39,487 nt of DNA, taken from NCBI GenBank assembly GCA_012522735.1, contig JAAYJU010000199.1:1-39487 (forward strand), given 5' to 3'. Positions 18,510 through 27,001 of the stretch are shown here, in pieces; the first letter of the stretch is position 1; the number at the start of each line of letters is the position of its first letter. The notes below the pieces were generated by a model, which was not told the origin of the DNA, did not search any database, and worked only from the letters and a program-made list of their open reading frames with translations. This stretch comes from Clostridiales bacterium. Its GTDB lineage: Bacteria; Bacillota; Clostridia; Lachnospirales; Lachnospiraceae. Position numbers and translations under genes: made by a program.

Positions 18510-18518
18510 TGGTAAAAT
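18510..18518 (+). promoter_or_regulatory. Possible extended -10 promoter for cls
   Basis: TGGTAAAAT matches an extended -10 element (TGn before TAAAAT, 18513-18518), 45 nt upstream of the TTG start. No convincing -35 was seen. Confidence 0.35.
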
Positions 18519-18562
18519 GAAAAAAAGCATGAATAGACTAGAATACATAAGGAGAGCTAAAC

Positions 18563-20122
18563 TTGAATAGAGAAACCATAGGTGAAGTTACAGGCAGTAT
18601 AAAGAAGTCTTTAAGCGGTGTATTTAGTGCCATCATTATAGGGGTATTAGTACTCATACAATTCGGCCTTATTATCTATCTTTCCTATAGGCTAAGAGAA
18701 TATACGGTCTATATCTATTCCTTTATACAGATACTTAGTATCATTATTATAATAATTCTGATTAATGATAATAGGAATGTTTCGTATAAAATTAGCTGGA
18801 TATGTATTATAGCAGCCTTTCCGATTACGGGACATATAATGTATTTACTCTGGGGTAATCACAGAGTAAAGAAATTAGATAAAATAATCCTAAAAAAGCT
18901 AGCAAGAGGATATGAATACCTAGAGCAGGATTTAGAGGTGGTAGAGGATTTCGAGGATCACTATCCAGATATGCTACGAATGACGACTTACCTTCAGACA
19001 AATCATTTCCCTCTTTATAGAAATAACCAGGTGGAATATTATCCTATGGCTGAGGAGGCCTTTGAAGCTATATTTAAGGAGATAGATAAGGCAGAGAAAT
19101 TTATTCTAGTCAATTTCTTTATTGTAGGCGAAGGTGTTCTTTGGGACAGAATGCATCAGTCCTTATTAGCAAAAATAAATGAAGGTGTTAGGGTACAATT
19201 TCTTTATGATGATTTTGGAGCAATGCTTCGGACGCCTAGAAGCTTTAAGAAAGATCTTGAAAATGAAGGCTTTGAGGTCAGGGTATTTAATCCAGTACAT
19301 CGATATACTGACAAGCTCTACATGAATTACCGTTCACATCAGAAAATTATAGTAGTAGATGGTAATGTGGGATTTACCGGGGGCATGAATCTTGCTGATG
19401 AATATGTGAATCTAGTCAATCGATTTGGCGTATGGAAGGATAATGCCGTTAGAATCGAAGGAGATGCTGTCTGGGGACTAACGGTTACATTTCTTCAGAT
19501 GTGGGAGGCATCTGGTGTTTCATCTTCTGTGGACTATGAATATTATAGGCCTAGCAAGGATTTCCCTTGTTGCAATGTATATTGTCAAATTATCTCTGAT
19601 GGGCCAGCTAACAATCCAAGAAATCCTATGGAAGACTTCTACAAACAGATGATTTATTATGCCAAGAGGGTATTGTACATTACAACACCCTATCTTATAA
19701 TTGAAGATGATATGCGGGATGCACTGGCCACAGCTGCAGCTGGGGGAGTGGATGTACGTATTATTACTCCATTTATTCCCGACAAGAAGAATGTTAAGGT
19801 GCTTACAGATTATAATTATGGAAGTCTGCTGGAGGCTGGGGTAAGAATATTTGAATATAAGCCAGGCTTTATCCATGCAAAAACTATGTTAAATGAGGAC
19901 TCAGCCATAGTCGGAACCATGAATATGGATTATCGCAGCTTCCATCTACACTATGAATGTGGAGCATGGATCTGTAACCATGAAGTTATAAATACAATTA
20001 AGGATGACTTACTTAAAACTATGGCAGAATGCCATGAGGTAACTCTTGATGAATGGAAAAAACGTCCTTTATTTATTAAGATATATGAGAAGATACTGAA
20101 TCTGTTTTCTACTCTTATGTAG
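18563..20122 (+). CDS. cls: Cardiolipin synthase (phospholipase D family)
   Basis: 519 residues: two or three N-terminal membrane segments (about 20-100, with the PLDNc-type segment WICIIAAFPITGHIMYLLWG) and two PLD domains. The first HKD motif is canonical (H259, K261, D266; HQKIIVVDG). The second is HAKTMLNED (H438, K440), where the residue at the usual Asp position is E445 and Asp follows at 446, with a loop that seems one residue short. The enzyme makes cardiolipin from phosphatidylglycerol in the membrane. The start is TTG, fixed by AAGGAG at 18549-18554 with good spacing. Confidence 0.9.
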   Translation: MNRETIGEVTGSIKKSLSGVFSAIIIGVLVLIQFGLIIYLSYRLREYTVYIYSFIQILSIIIIIILINDNRNVSYKISWICIIAAFPITGHIMYLLWGNHRVKKLDKIILKKLARGYEYLEQDLEVVEDFEDHYPDMLRMTTYLQTNHFPLYRNNQVEYYPMAEEAFEAIFKEIDKAEKFILVNFFIVGEGVLWDRMHQSLLAKINEGVRVQFLYDDFGAMLRTPRSFKKDLENEGFEVRVFNPVHRYTDKLYMNYRSHQKIIVVDGNVGFTGGMNLADEYVNLVNRFGVWKDNAVRIEGDAVWGLTVTFLQMWEASGVSSSVDYEYYRPSKDFPCCNVYCQIISDGPANNPRNPMEDFYKQMIYYAKRVLYITTPYLIIEDDMRDALATAAAGGVDVRIITPFIPDKKNVKVLTDYNYGSLLEAGVRIFEYKPGFIHAKTMLNEDSAIVGTMNMDYRSFHLHYECGAWICNHEVINTIKDDLLKTMAECHEVTLDEWKKRPLFIKIYEKILNLFSTLM

Positions 20123-20138
20123 CCGGAAGGAGCTTTAG

Positions 20139-20393
20139 ATGTATACGAATCTATGTAAGCATTGTCATAAACAGTTTAAATCAAGGTTTAAGGCTTATTC
20201 TTGTAATGAATGCAGAAGTAAGGATGAGGATTATTTTGATGAGATAGAGGCATATCTTAAGGAATATCCCAATAGTAATGCCTTACAGATTTCTGATGCT
20301 CTGGGAATAACCGCTTATCAGGTGCTTAACTACCTAAAGGAGGGTAGGCTTAATATATCCAGAGGACGTTTTGAACGTATAGGTGATGAATAA
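20139..20393 (+). CDS. Small zinc-ribbon/HTH protein, YvyF-like
   Basis: 84 residues. An N-terminal zinc ribbon has C6-x2-C9 and C22-x2-C25. The second half reads as a helix-turn-helix (NALQISDALGITAYQVLNYLKEGRLNI, about 48-74). This order matches the small YvyF/TIGR03826-type proteins, which are usually found in flagellar operons. Here it sits 16 nt after cls and before ruvA with no flagellar gene in sight. The ribosome site is GGAAGGAG at about 20124. It could be a DNA-binding or adaptor protein; its role is not known. Confidence 0.7.
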   Translation: MYTNLCKHCHKQFKSRFKAYSCNECRSKDEDYFDEIEAYLKEYPNSNALQISDALGITAYQVLNYLKEGRLNISRGRFERIGDE

Positions 20394-20449
20394 GGTTTAT
20401 AAGAGGTATAATGCTATAAATAAGTTACAAGAAAGTAGGAGGCAATAAA

Positions 20450-21055
20450 ATGATTGGATTTATTAAGGGTGAGCTGGCAGAAGTTAAAGAAAATTATCTT
20501 GTTTTAGAAACGGGAAATATCGGTTATGAAATTGCATTACCCACTTCAGCAATAATGGAGCTACCTCCTAGAAAGAGCACGGTAAAGATATATACATATT
20601 TGCATGTAAAAGAGGATGCTCTAAGCCTATATGGATTTCTTACTAAGGATGATTTGGAGATGTTTAAGCTCCTTATTACAGTCAATGGGATTGGTCCTAA
20701 GGGAGCCTTGGGTATATTATCAGGAATTACTGCAGATGAGATTAGGTTTGCTGTTCTGGCCGAGGATGCTAAGGCTATAGCTAAGGCACCGGGAATAGGC
20801 CCTAAGACTGCAAGCAAAATTATTCTTGAATTAAAGGATAAATTCAAACTAGAATCAGCATTTGAACAAAAACTCCTAAATCAGTCCGATAAGCTAAATT
20901 CCCAGAATATATATGGTAAACGAGAGGAAGCTATACAAGCACTTACGACATTAGGATATTCCTCATCGGATGCATATAGGATTATAACCCAGATAGATAT
21001 TACAGAGGACATGACGACTGAGGAAATATTAAAGCTCTGTCTGAAGAAAATGTAA
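20450..21055 (+). CDS. ruvA: Holliday junction DNA helicase subunit RuvA
   Basis: 201 residues with the three RuvA parts: an OB-fold (1-62), a double helix-hairpin-helix region (about 70-135, containing [14 protein letters not shown] and [13 protein letters not shown]) and a C-terminal RuvB-contact domain (about 150-200) after a flexible linker. The tetramer binds four-way junctions and loads RuvB. AGGAGG at about 20436 sets the start. ruvB follows directly; ruvC is not in the window. Confidence 0.96.
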   Translation: MIGFIKGELAEVKENYLVLETGNIGYEIALPTSAIMELPPRKSTVKIYTYLHVKEDALSLYGFLTKDDLEMFKLLITVNGIGPKGALGILSGITADEIRFAVLAEDAKAIAKAPGIGPKTASKIILELKDKFKLESAFEQKLLNQSDKLNSQNIYGKREEAIQALTTLGYSSSDAYRIITQIDITEDMTTEEILKLCLKKM

Positions 21056-21065
21056 GGAGATGCAT

Positions 21066-22067
21066 ATGGCTAAGCGAATGATATCAACAGAACTAATGGA
21101 CGAAGACAGAAGGCTGGAGAATACTCTTCGTCCTCAAATGCTTTTGGATTACATAGGTCAAGCTAAGGTTAAGGAAAACCTGAAGATATATATAGAGGCA
21201 GCAAAGCAAAGAGAGGAGGCCTTGGACCATGTCCTGTTCTTTGGACCTCCGGGACTTGGTAAAACAACTCTAGCTGGTATTATAGCCAACGAAATGGGAG
21301 TAGGCATTAAGATTACCTCCGGACCTGTTATTGAAAAACCGGGGGAAATGGCTGCAATCCTTAATAATCTCCAAGAAGGAGATGTCTTATTTGTCGATGA
21401 AATACACAGACTTAACCACCAGGTCGAGGAGCTACTATACCCTGCCATGGAGGATTATGCCATAGATATCGTTATAGGTAAAGGAGCATCGGCTAAATCT
21501 ATACGTTTGGATTTACCTAAATTCACCTTAATTGGTGCAACTACAAGAGCAGGAATGCTTACGCCTCCCCTAAGGGATAGATTCGGTGTAGTAAACCGTC
21601 TGGATTTTTATACTGTGGCTGAGCTAAAACAGATAATACTTAGATCTGCAAATGTATTAGGAGTAGAGATAGATGAGGAAGGTGCTAATGAGTTGGCAAG
21701 GCGCTCGAGAGGAACCCCCAGACTAGCCAATCGTCTATTAAAGCGTGTCAGGGATTTTGCTCAGGTAAAATACGACGGTAGGATTACTAAAGAGGTTGCA
21801 GGATTTGCCCTAGACCTACTTGAGGTGGACAAGCTGGGCTTAGATCATATAGACAGAGAGATACTCCTTACGATGATAGAGAGGTTCGGTGGAAGGCCAG
21901 TTGGTGTGGATGCAATCGCTTCCACCATAGGAGAGGATGTAGGAACAATCGAGGAGGTATACGAGCCCTATCTGGTACAAAATGGCCTAATACTTAGAAC
22001 GGCAAGAGGCAGAGTAGCATCTGATTTTGCTTATGCACATATGGGTATCAGGAAGATTACAGAGTAA
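21066..22067 (+). CDS. ruvB: Holliday junction DNA helicase motor RuvB
   Basis: A AAA+ ATPase of 333 residues that drives branch migration with RuvA. Walker A is GPPGLGKTT, Walker B is LFVDEIHRL, and the sensor segment [18 protein letters not shown] and the C-terminal winged helix ([13 protein letters not shown] onward) are all present. An in-frame ATG at 21060 is only one base from AAGGAG (21054-21059), so the ATG at 21066 with 6-nt spacing is preferred. The Shine-Dalgarno overlaps the ruvA stop codon, so the two are co-translated. Confidence 0.96.
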   Translation: MAKRMISTELMDEDRRLENTLRPQMLLDYIGQAKVKENLKIYIEAAKQREEALDHVLFFGPPGLGKTTLAGIIANEMGVGIKITSGPVIEKPGEMAAILNNLQEGDVLFVDEIHRLNHQVEELLYPAMEDYAIDIVIGKGASAKSIRLDLPKFTLIGATTRAGMLTPPLRDRFGVVNRLDFYTVAELKQIILRSANVLGVEIDEEGANELARRSRGTPRLANRLLKRVRDFAQVKYDGRITKEVAGFALDLLEVDKLGLDHIDREILLTMIERFGGRPVGVDAIASTIGEDVGTIEEVYEPYLVQNGLILRTARGRVASDFAYAHMGIRKITE

Positions 22068-22076
22068 GATTTTGGC

Positions 22077-22105
22077 TTGTAATAAAGACTAAAATAGGAT
22101 ATAAT
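22077..22105 (+). promoter_or_regulatory. Predicted sigma-A promoter for zapA
   Basis: TTGTAA (22077-22082), a 17-nt spacer and a perfect TATAAT (22100-22105), 89 nt upstream of the zapA start and just after the ruvB stop. Confidence 0.55.
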
Positions 22106-22193
22106 CTGCTTATCAATGATTAGTCCATATGGTGTTGTCAGATTTGTATAAGTAGCATCATCCTGATTTTCATAAGATAATAGGGGGCAAGGT

Positions 22194-22607
22194 ATGAATA
22201 AGTTTAACGATATTGAGGTTATCATCAATAACAAAAGATATACCTTAAGTGGATATGAGAGCGAGGAGTATTTACAAAGGGTAGCTTCATATATCAACAG
22301 CAAGCATAATGAGTTCCGAAGCAGGGATGCATACAAATTCTTGGATTCAGACTTAAGAAATATCCTAATCCAGATTAATATAGCAGATGATTACCATAAG
22401 TCTAAGGAAAAGGTTAAAGAGATTGAGGATGAGAACAACGGTAAGAGTAACGAAATATTTGACTTGAAGCATGAGCTTATAGCAGCTCAGACAAAGCTTC
22501 ACACAGCCGAGAAGGAAATCGAGTCACTAAGAAATGAGATGAACGAGAACCAGAAGAAAATTGTTCGCCTTGAAACAGAACTACAGGAAGCGGAAAGAAA
22601 ACGATAA
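22194..22607 (+). CDS. zapA: Cell division protein ZapA
   Basis: 137 residues. The first ~65 form the ZapA globular domain (VIINNKRYTLSGYESEEYLQRVASYINS), which binds FtsZ and promotes Z-ring bundling. The rest is a long charged coiled coil (about 70-137), as in Firmicute ZapA. The start follows AGGGGGCAAGG. It stands ahead of a truncated MGMT-type reading frame and a U32 peptidase gene. Confidence 0.88.
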   Translation: MNKFNDIEVIINNKRYTLSGYESEEYLQRVASYINSKHNEFRSRDAYKFLDSDLRNILIQINIADDYHKSKEKVKEIEDENNGKSNEIFDLKHELIAAQTKLHTAEKEIESLRNEMNENQKKIVRLETELQEAERKR

Positions 22608-22747
22608 TTCAGATTGCTATAGCTGTCCAAGAAGTGATACATACAATACCTGAAGGTAAGCGCGTATCCTATGGGCAGCTTTTTTGTTCACATTTCCGTA
22701 ATGGTGCCAGGCACCATTACGAAAATATTAACATAATAGCGAATTAG
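22607..22747 (+). pseudogene. Truncated MGMT/ATL-type alkyltransferase remnant
   Basis: In the frame of 22625, starting at the zapA stop, the sequence reads VQEVIHTIPEGKRVSYGQL. This is the conserved DNA-binding helix region of the O6-alkylguanine transferase/ATL family (compare the usual pattern IPxGxVxTYGxIA). No start codon is seen, and the similarity ends at about 22684, just before a GGTGCC palindrome. The frame then closes at TAG 22745-22747. Only about 25 of the usual ~90-100 residues remain, so it is a remnant, probably cut by the repeat or by deletion around it. Confidence 0.6.
22698..22720. repeat. GGTGCC/GGCACC palindromic repeat, copy 1
   Basis: A perfect 11-bp inverted repeat around a central A (GTAATGGTGCC A GGCACCATTAC). 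It lies inside the MGMT-type remnant. A near-identical copy is 61 bp downstream. Confidence 0.85.
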
Positions 22748-22758
22748 TTCATACTTTT

Positions 22759-22781
22759 GTAATGGTGCCAGGCACTGTTAC
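22759..22781. repeat. GGTGCC/GGCACC palindromic repeat, copy 2
   Basis: Same 23-bp unit as copy 1 with two changes in the right arm (GGCACTGTTAC). Both changes turn Watson-Crick pairs into G-U pairs, so the RNA hairpin is kept. It overlaps an in-frame ATG (22762) that is not the true start of the next gene. Confidence 0.85.
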
Positions 22782-22806
22782 AGACACCATTAAGAGAGAG
22801 GTATAT

Positions 22807-25374
22807 ATGAAGAAGATTGAGATACTGGCACCTGCCGGTTCATATGAAAGCATGAGGGCGGCCATGAATGCAGGCTGTGATGCTGTATATATGGGTGGAA
22901 GTAGATTTGGTGCTAGAGCATATGCGAATAATCCGGATGAGGATGCTCTAGTTAAGGCTATAGAGGAGGCTCATCTTAGAAATAAAAGACTCTATCTGAC
23001 TGTTAATACTCTGGTTAAGGAGGAGGAGAGACAGAGTCTACTTTATGACTATCTAGAGAAATATTATCTTGCAGGCTTGGATGCTGTAATTGTACAGGAT
23101 GTGGGGGTTATGCGCTTTATACACAGGCATTTTCCTGAGCTACCTATCCATGCCTCTACGCAGACCACTATTACTATGGCAGAGGGTGCTAGTTTACTAA
23201 AGGATATGGGAGTTACAAGGTTGGTAACTGCCAGGGAACTGTCATTTAAGGAAATAAAGCACTTAAGAGAAAATAGTAAAATGGAGATTGAAACTTTTGT
23301 CCATGGAGCACTTTGTTATTGCTATTCAGGCCAATGTCTTATGAGCAGCATGATTGGAGGTAGATCAGGCAACAGGGGTAGATGTGCCCAGCCTTGTAGG
23401 ATGCCTTATCGGTTTTTCTCAGAGGATAAGCAGATATCATCGAATGACGGATCCTATTTACTAAGCCCTAAGGATATCAATACTGTAGCCTTAATTCCTG
23501 ATTTAATTGAATCAGGAGTAAGCTCCTTTAAGATTGAGGGAAGGATGAAGAGTCCCGAATATGCAGCAGGTGTCACCGCCGTATACAGAAAATATGTTGA
23601 TTTATACCTTGCTGAGGGTAAGAATGTTTTCCTTGATTATCTAGAACAGGATGAATATAAAAGGGATATGCTGGATCTTATGGATCTATATAACAGAGGT
23701 GGTTTTTCTCAGGGCTATGGTAAAACCAAAAATGGAAAAACCATGATGTCCATAATTAGGCCTAATCATAGCGGTGTTCCGGTAGGCAAGATAAGCGGAT
23801 CCACTAAAGGATATGCCGATATCCTTCTTTCAGAGGATATTAATGCTCAGGATGTTCTTGAGATCAGGAATAAGGAGAATAAGTCTCTATATGAGTTCAC
23901 AGTCAAGGATAATACACCAAGGAATAACACTCTTAGGACCAGAGTGGGTATTATTTCTTATAAGAATAAAGAAAATAATAATAAAAATAAGGGGCAGGTA
24001 GCTAGTCCGGATATTAGAATCGGGGATATGGTATATAGGACAAGGAATAATGCTTTGCTTAATAATATTGGAGATAAATATATAAATAAAGATGCAAAGT
24101 ATAATATTATGGGTTATTTGTATGCAAAGGAAGGCGAAAGATTACAGCTTAGGCTCAGCTATAACAATAAATCAGTAACAGTGTATCATAATGCTGTAGA
24201 AGCCGCCATAAAACAACCTATGACAAAGGAGAAGCTAGCTGCATCTATTAACAAACTTGGTGAAACACTGTTTCAGTTTAGTGAGCTTATAGTTGATGCA
24301 GATAATAAAATTTTTGTTCCCGTAGCATGGCTAAATGAAATAAGAAGGGACGCAGTTGCCTTGCTATCTAAGGCCATAATCGGCTCTTATCATAGAGGTA
24401 AGGAGGAGCTAGGTCAATATGCCACTGATGATTGTATAGCAAGCAGTATGACTATCGATGATAGCAATATAAGCGAGGATACTATAGGTGATAGTAATAT
24501 AAGTAATGAGAATCTTAGTAAGAAGCATACAGGAAAGCTTGATATAAGTGTCGGTGTTTCTACTAAGGAGCAATTTAATCTAGCCATATTATATCCAGAT
24601 GTATCGGCTATATATGTGGATTATGAAGGATTTTTCTTAGATCAAATCATTGAGATGTCAAAGCTATCACAGGATGCTGGCAAAGCGTTCTATGTACTTT
24701 TGCCTCATATCTGCAGGCTAAGGGGATATGAGAGACTCAGTAAGGACATAGTTACATTAATGAATTATGACCAGATTAATGGATTTATTATAAAGAATTT
24801 TGAAGAGGCTTGGATTTTACTAAGTATATTTGAAAGTAGCAGTAAACATAAGGAGCTTCGGCTAAATCATAATATGTATATATTTAATAAGGATGCCAAG
24901 CTCTTCTGGAATGAGAAGGGCATAGATCAATTTACAGCACCCATAGAGCTAAATGAGAAAGAGCTTAAATCATTGGGTTTAGATGACTGTGAGCTTATGG
25001 TATATGGATATCTACCAGTTATGGTATCTGTTCAGTGTCTACATTCCACTACTGATAGCTGTAATAAATGCAGTGCAGAATCAAATAGAATGGATTATCT
25101 GCTAGATAGAATAGATAAGAAATTCTATGTTAAGACCCACTGTAGTAGCTGCTACAATATCATTTATAATGGGCAGCGTTTATCCTTACTTGACCAAGCA
25201 GATGAGGTTAAAAATTTGCATCCTAAGGGGATAAGACTGGATTTCACCCATGAAACCTACGATGAAGCAAAGACAGTTCTTGATGCATATTGTCATGTGT
25301 TTGCCCATGGGAAAAAAACGTCTTTAGAATTTGATAATATAACCAGAGGTCATTTTATGCGTGGTGTAGAGTAA
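22807..25374 (+). CDS. U32 family peptidase/RNA hydroxylation protein with C-terminal extension
   Basis: An 855-residue protein. Residues 1-~330 are the U32 core (KIEILAPAGSYESM, then VHGALCYCYSGQCLMSS, then GNRGRCAQPCRMPY). Cysteines C170, C177, C193 and C197 are the probable iron-sulfur ligands of the family. U32 members studied so far (RlhA, TrhP) act in hydroxylating rRNA or tRNA bases; some are annotated as collagenases. The long C-terminal part matches the DUF3656-type extension seen in Clostridia and has its own Cys cluster (HCSSCYN; CNKC). A hydrophilic Ser/Asn/Asp-rich stretch (about 550-580) with an imperfect repeat looks like a linker. The start at 22807 is chosen because AGAGAGG precedes it; the ATG at 22762 lies in a repeat. 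Confidence 0.87.
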   Translation: MKKIEILAPAGSYESMRAAMNAGCDAVYMGGSRFGARAYANNPDEDALVKAIEEAHLRNKRLYLTVNTLVKEEERQSLLYDYLEKYYLAGLDAVIVQDVGVMRFIHRHFPELPIHASTQTTITMAEGASLLKDMGVTRLVTARELSFKEIKHLRENSKMEIETFVHGALCYCYSGQCLMSSMIGGRSGNRGRCAQPCRMPYRFFSEDKQISSNDGSYLLSPKDINTVALIPDLIESGVSSFKIEGRMKSPEYAAGVTAVYRKYVDLYLAEGKNVFLDYLEQDEYKRDMLDLMDLYNRGGFSQGYGKTKNGKTMMSIIRPNHSGVPVGKISGSTKGYADILLSEDINAQDVLEIRNKENKSLYEFTVKDNTPRNNTLRTRVGIISYKNKENNNKNKGQVASPDIRIGDMVYRTRNNALLNNIGDKYINKDAKYNIMGYLYAKEGERLQLRLSYNNKSVTVYHNAVEAAIKQPMTKEKLAASINKLGETLFQFSELIVDADNKIFVPVAWLNEIRRDAVALLSKAIIGSYHRGKEELGQYATDDCIASSMTIDDSNISEDTIGDSNISNENLSKKHTGKLDISVGVSTKEQFNLAILYPDVSAIYVDYEGFFLDQIIEMSKLSQDAGKAFYVLLPHICRLRGYERLSKDIVTLMNYDQINGFIIKNFEEAWILLSIFESSSKHKELRLNHNMYIFNKDAKLFWNEKGIDQFTAPIELNEKELKSLGLDDCELMVYGYLPVMVSVQCLHSTTDSCNKCSAESNRMDYLLDRIDKKFYVKTHCSSCYNIIYNGQRLSLLDQADEVKNLHPKGIRLDFTHETYDEAKTVLDAYCHVFAHGKKTSLEFDNITRGHFMRGVE

Positions 25375-25449
25375 CATTCTAAGCAGTAGGCAGGCTACAG
25401 GTAGAGTAGCAGATACAGTTATTAAGAAGATATGTAAGCAGGTGATGGA

Positions 25450-26754
25450 ATGTATATAGTAATAGAATTAACTAAATATCTTATGCTTATCATGATAGGC
25501 GCATATACCTACCATGCTTTTAGAGCGTCAGGAAAAAGAAATAAAAATGCCCTAGAAGTAACCTTTAGGTGGATGACATTGTTTCTTTTTCTCTTTCATT
25601 TTACTGGCTATTTTACCATGTATTTGCAGCTACAAAGTGATAAGCTCTTATTACTTTACGGCGGACAGGTTCTGCTCTTTGTGCTGGTCATAGGCTTTTA
25701 TAAGATTATTTACCCCGGAATATCGGGGCTACTTCTAAGAAATATGCTGATGTTACTTTCCATAGGCTATATTATTCTTACTAGGCTATCCTTTGACAAG
25801 GCGGTTCGGCAATTTATTATCAGCGGAGTTGCCTTAGGACTTGGTCTTTTGGTTCCCTTAATTATTAGGAAATTGTCCTATATAAGAAATTATGGGTGGA
25901 TCTATGGGATAGTCGGTCTTGTCTTTTTAGTATTAGTGCTACTAATCGGTACTGAGAATTACGGGGCTACCAGCTGGTTGACTGTCTTTGGTTTGTTTAC
26001 AATTCAGCCAACCGAATTTGTCAAGCTCTTATTTGTATTTTGCATCGCATCTCTATTTGCAGAGGGAACTGATTTTAAGAGAGTAATTGCTGTGACTGTT
26101 ATGGCAGGTGCAATAGTGCTTGCCGTGGTATTCCAAAAGGATCTGGGAGGAGCCTTGATATTCTTTGTTACCTATATCTTCATGCTCTATGGCGCCAGCG
26201 GGAAACCCTTATATCTGTTTACCGGCCTTGCAGGGGGGAGCGTGGCAGCCTGGGTCGCTTACAGGTTATTTGACCATGTGAAGGTTAGAGTAATGGCATG
26301 GAGAAACCCCTTTGGCTATATTGATAAAGAGGGCTATCAGATATCGCAATCCTTATTTGCCATCGGAACAGGAGGATGGTTTGGTATGGGCCTGTACCAG
26401 GGGTTACCGACCACTATTCCCGTCGTCGACAGTGACTTTGTGTTTTCCGCTATTGCCGAGGAGTTTGGAGGCTTGTTTGCCATATGCCTTATCTTGCTAT
26501 ATGTTAATTGTTTTTTAGTTCTGATTAATGTATCCCTTAAGACCAGCGACAATTTCTATCGCTTATTATCTATGGGTTTTGCCGTTATGTTCGGCTTTCA
26601 GGTTTTTCTATCCATAGGAGGAGTAATAAAATTTATTCCTTCGACAGGAGTCACCTTGCCTTTTATCAGCTCAGGAGGAAGCTCCATAGTAGCAATGATT
26701 ATAATGTTTATGATTGTTCAAGGAATATACAATGACGCTAATGTTTTAAATTAG
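25450..26754 (+). CDS. SEDS peptidoglycan polymerase (FtsW/RodA/SpoVE family)
   Basis: A 434-residue polytopic protein with about ten or more membrane helices. The conserved SEDS segments are present: IQPTEFVKL, FQKDLGGALIFF (with the catalytic-type Asp), VKVRVMAWRNP, GYQISQS, and the C-terminal TGVTLPFISSGGSS. It polymerises lipid II glycan strands together with a class B PBP, whose gene follows after a fold-back element. An extra N-terminal membrane portion of about 110 residues precedes the core, as in the FtsW-like proteins paired with PbpA in clostridia and actinobacteria. AGGTGAT precedes the start. Whether it serves division, elongation or sporulation cannot be told. Confidence 0.9.
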   Translation: MYIVIELTKYLMLIMIGAYTYHAFRASGKRNKNALEVTFRWMTLFLFLFHFTGYFTMYLQLQSDKLLLLYGGQVLLFVLVIGFYKIIYPGISGLLLRNMLMLLSIGYIILTRLSFDKAVRQFIISGVALGLGLLVPLIIRKLSYIRNYGWIYGIVGLVFLVLVLLIGTENYGATSWLTVFGLFTIQPTEFVKLLFVFCIASLFAEGTDFKRVIAVTVMAGAIVLAVVFQKDLGGALIFFVTYIFMLYGASGKPLYLFTGLAGGSVAAWVAYRLFDHVKVRVMAWRNPFGYIDKEGYQISQSLFAIGTGGWFGMGLYQGLPTTIPVVDSDFVFSAIAEEFGGLFAICLILLYVNCFLVLINVSLKTSDNFYRLLSMGFAVMFGFQVFLSIGGVIKFIPSTGVTLPFISSGGSSIVAMIIMFMIVQGIYNDANVLN

Positions 26755-26962
26755 GCAATTGCGAAACCTCACTTTACTTTATGAAAATTGCACAAGCTTA
26801 ACAAACCATCGCAGGCACGCTTTCGCTACCTTCGCCTCGTAGCGGTACATAAGGTGCCAAAGCACGGCACCTAAGTACCGACGGTCTCAGAGTACCTGCT
26901 TATGGTCCTTGTTAACCTTGTACAATTTAACAAGGGTTTTCGTGAGTTTCGCAATTGCCTAA
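26751..26962. repeat. 212-bp nested fold-back element between SEDS and PBP genes
   Basis: Terminal arms 26751-26772 and 26942-26962 pair over 21 bp with a one-base bulge (TTAGGCAATTGCGAAAC and complement). Inside, AAATTGCACAAGCTTAACAA pairs with TTGTTAACCTTGTACAATTT (two mismatches), ACCAT/GCAGG segments pair with CCTGC/ATGGT, CGCTAC pairs with GTAGCG, and a core stem pairs CGGTACATAAGGTGCC with GGCACCTAAGTACCG. The left arm contains the TAG stop of the SEDS gene. The right arm ends exactly one base before an in-frame ATG (26963) of the PBP frame. The core shares GGTGCC/GGCACC with the short palindromes near 22700. Confidence 0.85.
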
Positions 26963-27001
26963 ATGTTTTATATAGTAGAAAGGGGAATACATCCTCAGCA
27001 A

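Noticed and set aside
21060-21062. ATG 21060 as ruvB start
   Set aside because: One base after the Shine-Dalgarno; ATG 21066 has normal spacing.
22762-22764. ATG 22762 as start of the U32 gene
   Set aside because: It lies inside a palindromic repeat and would add a non-family leader; ATG 22807 has a ribosome site.
22690-22790. CRISPR-like array from the two 23-bp repeats
   Set aside because: Only two copies, strongly palindromic, no spacer series and no cas genes.
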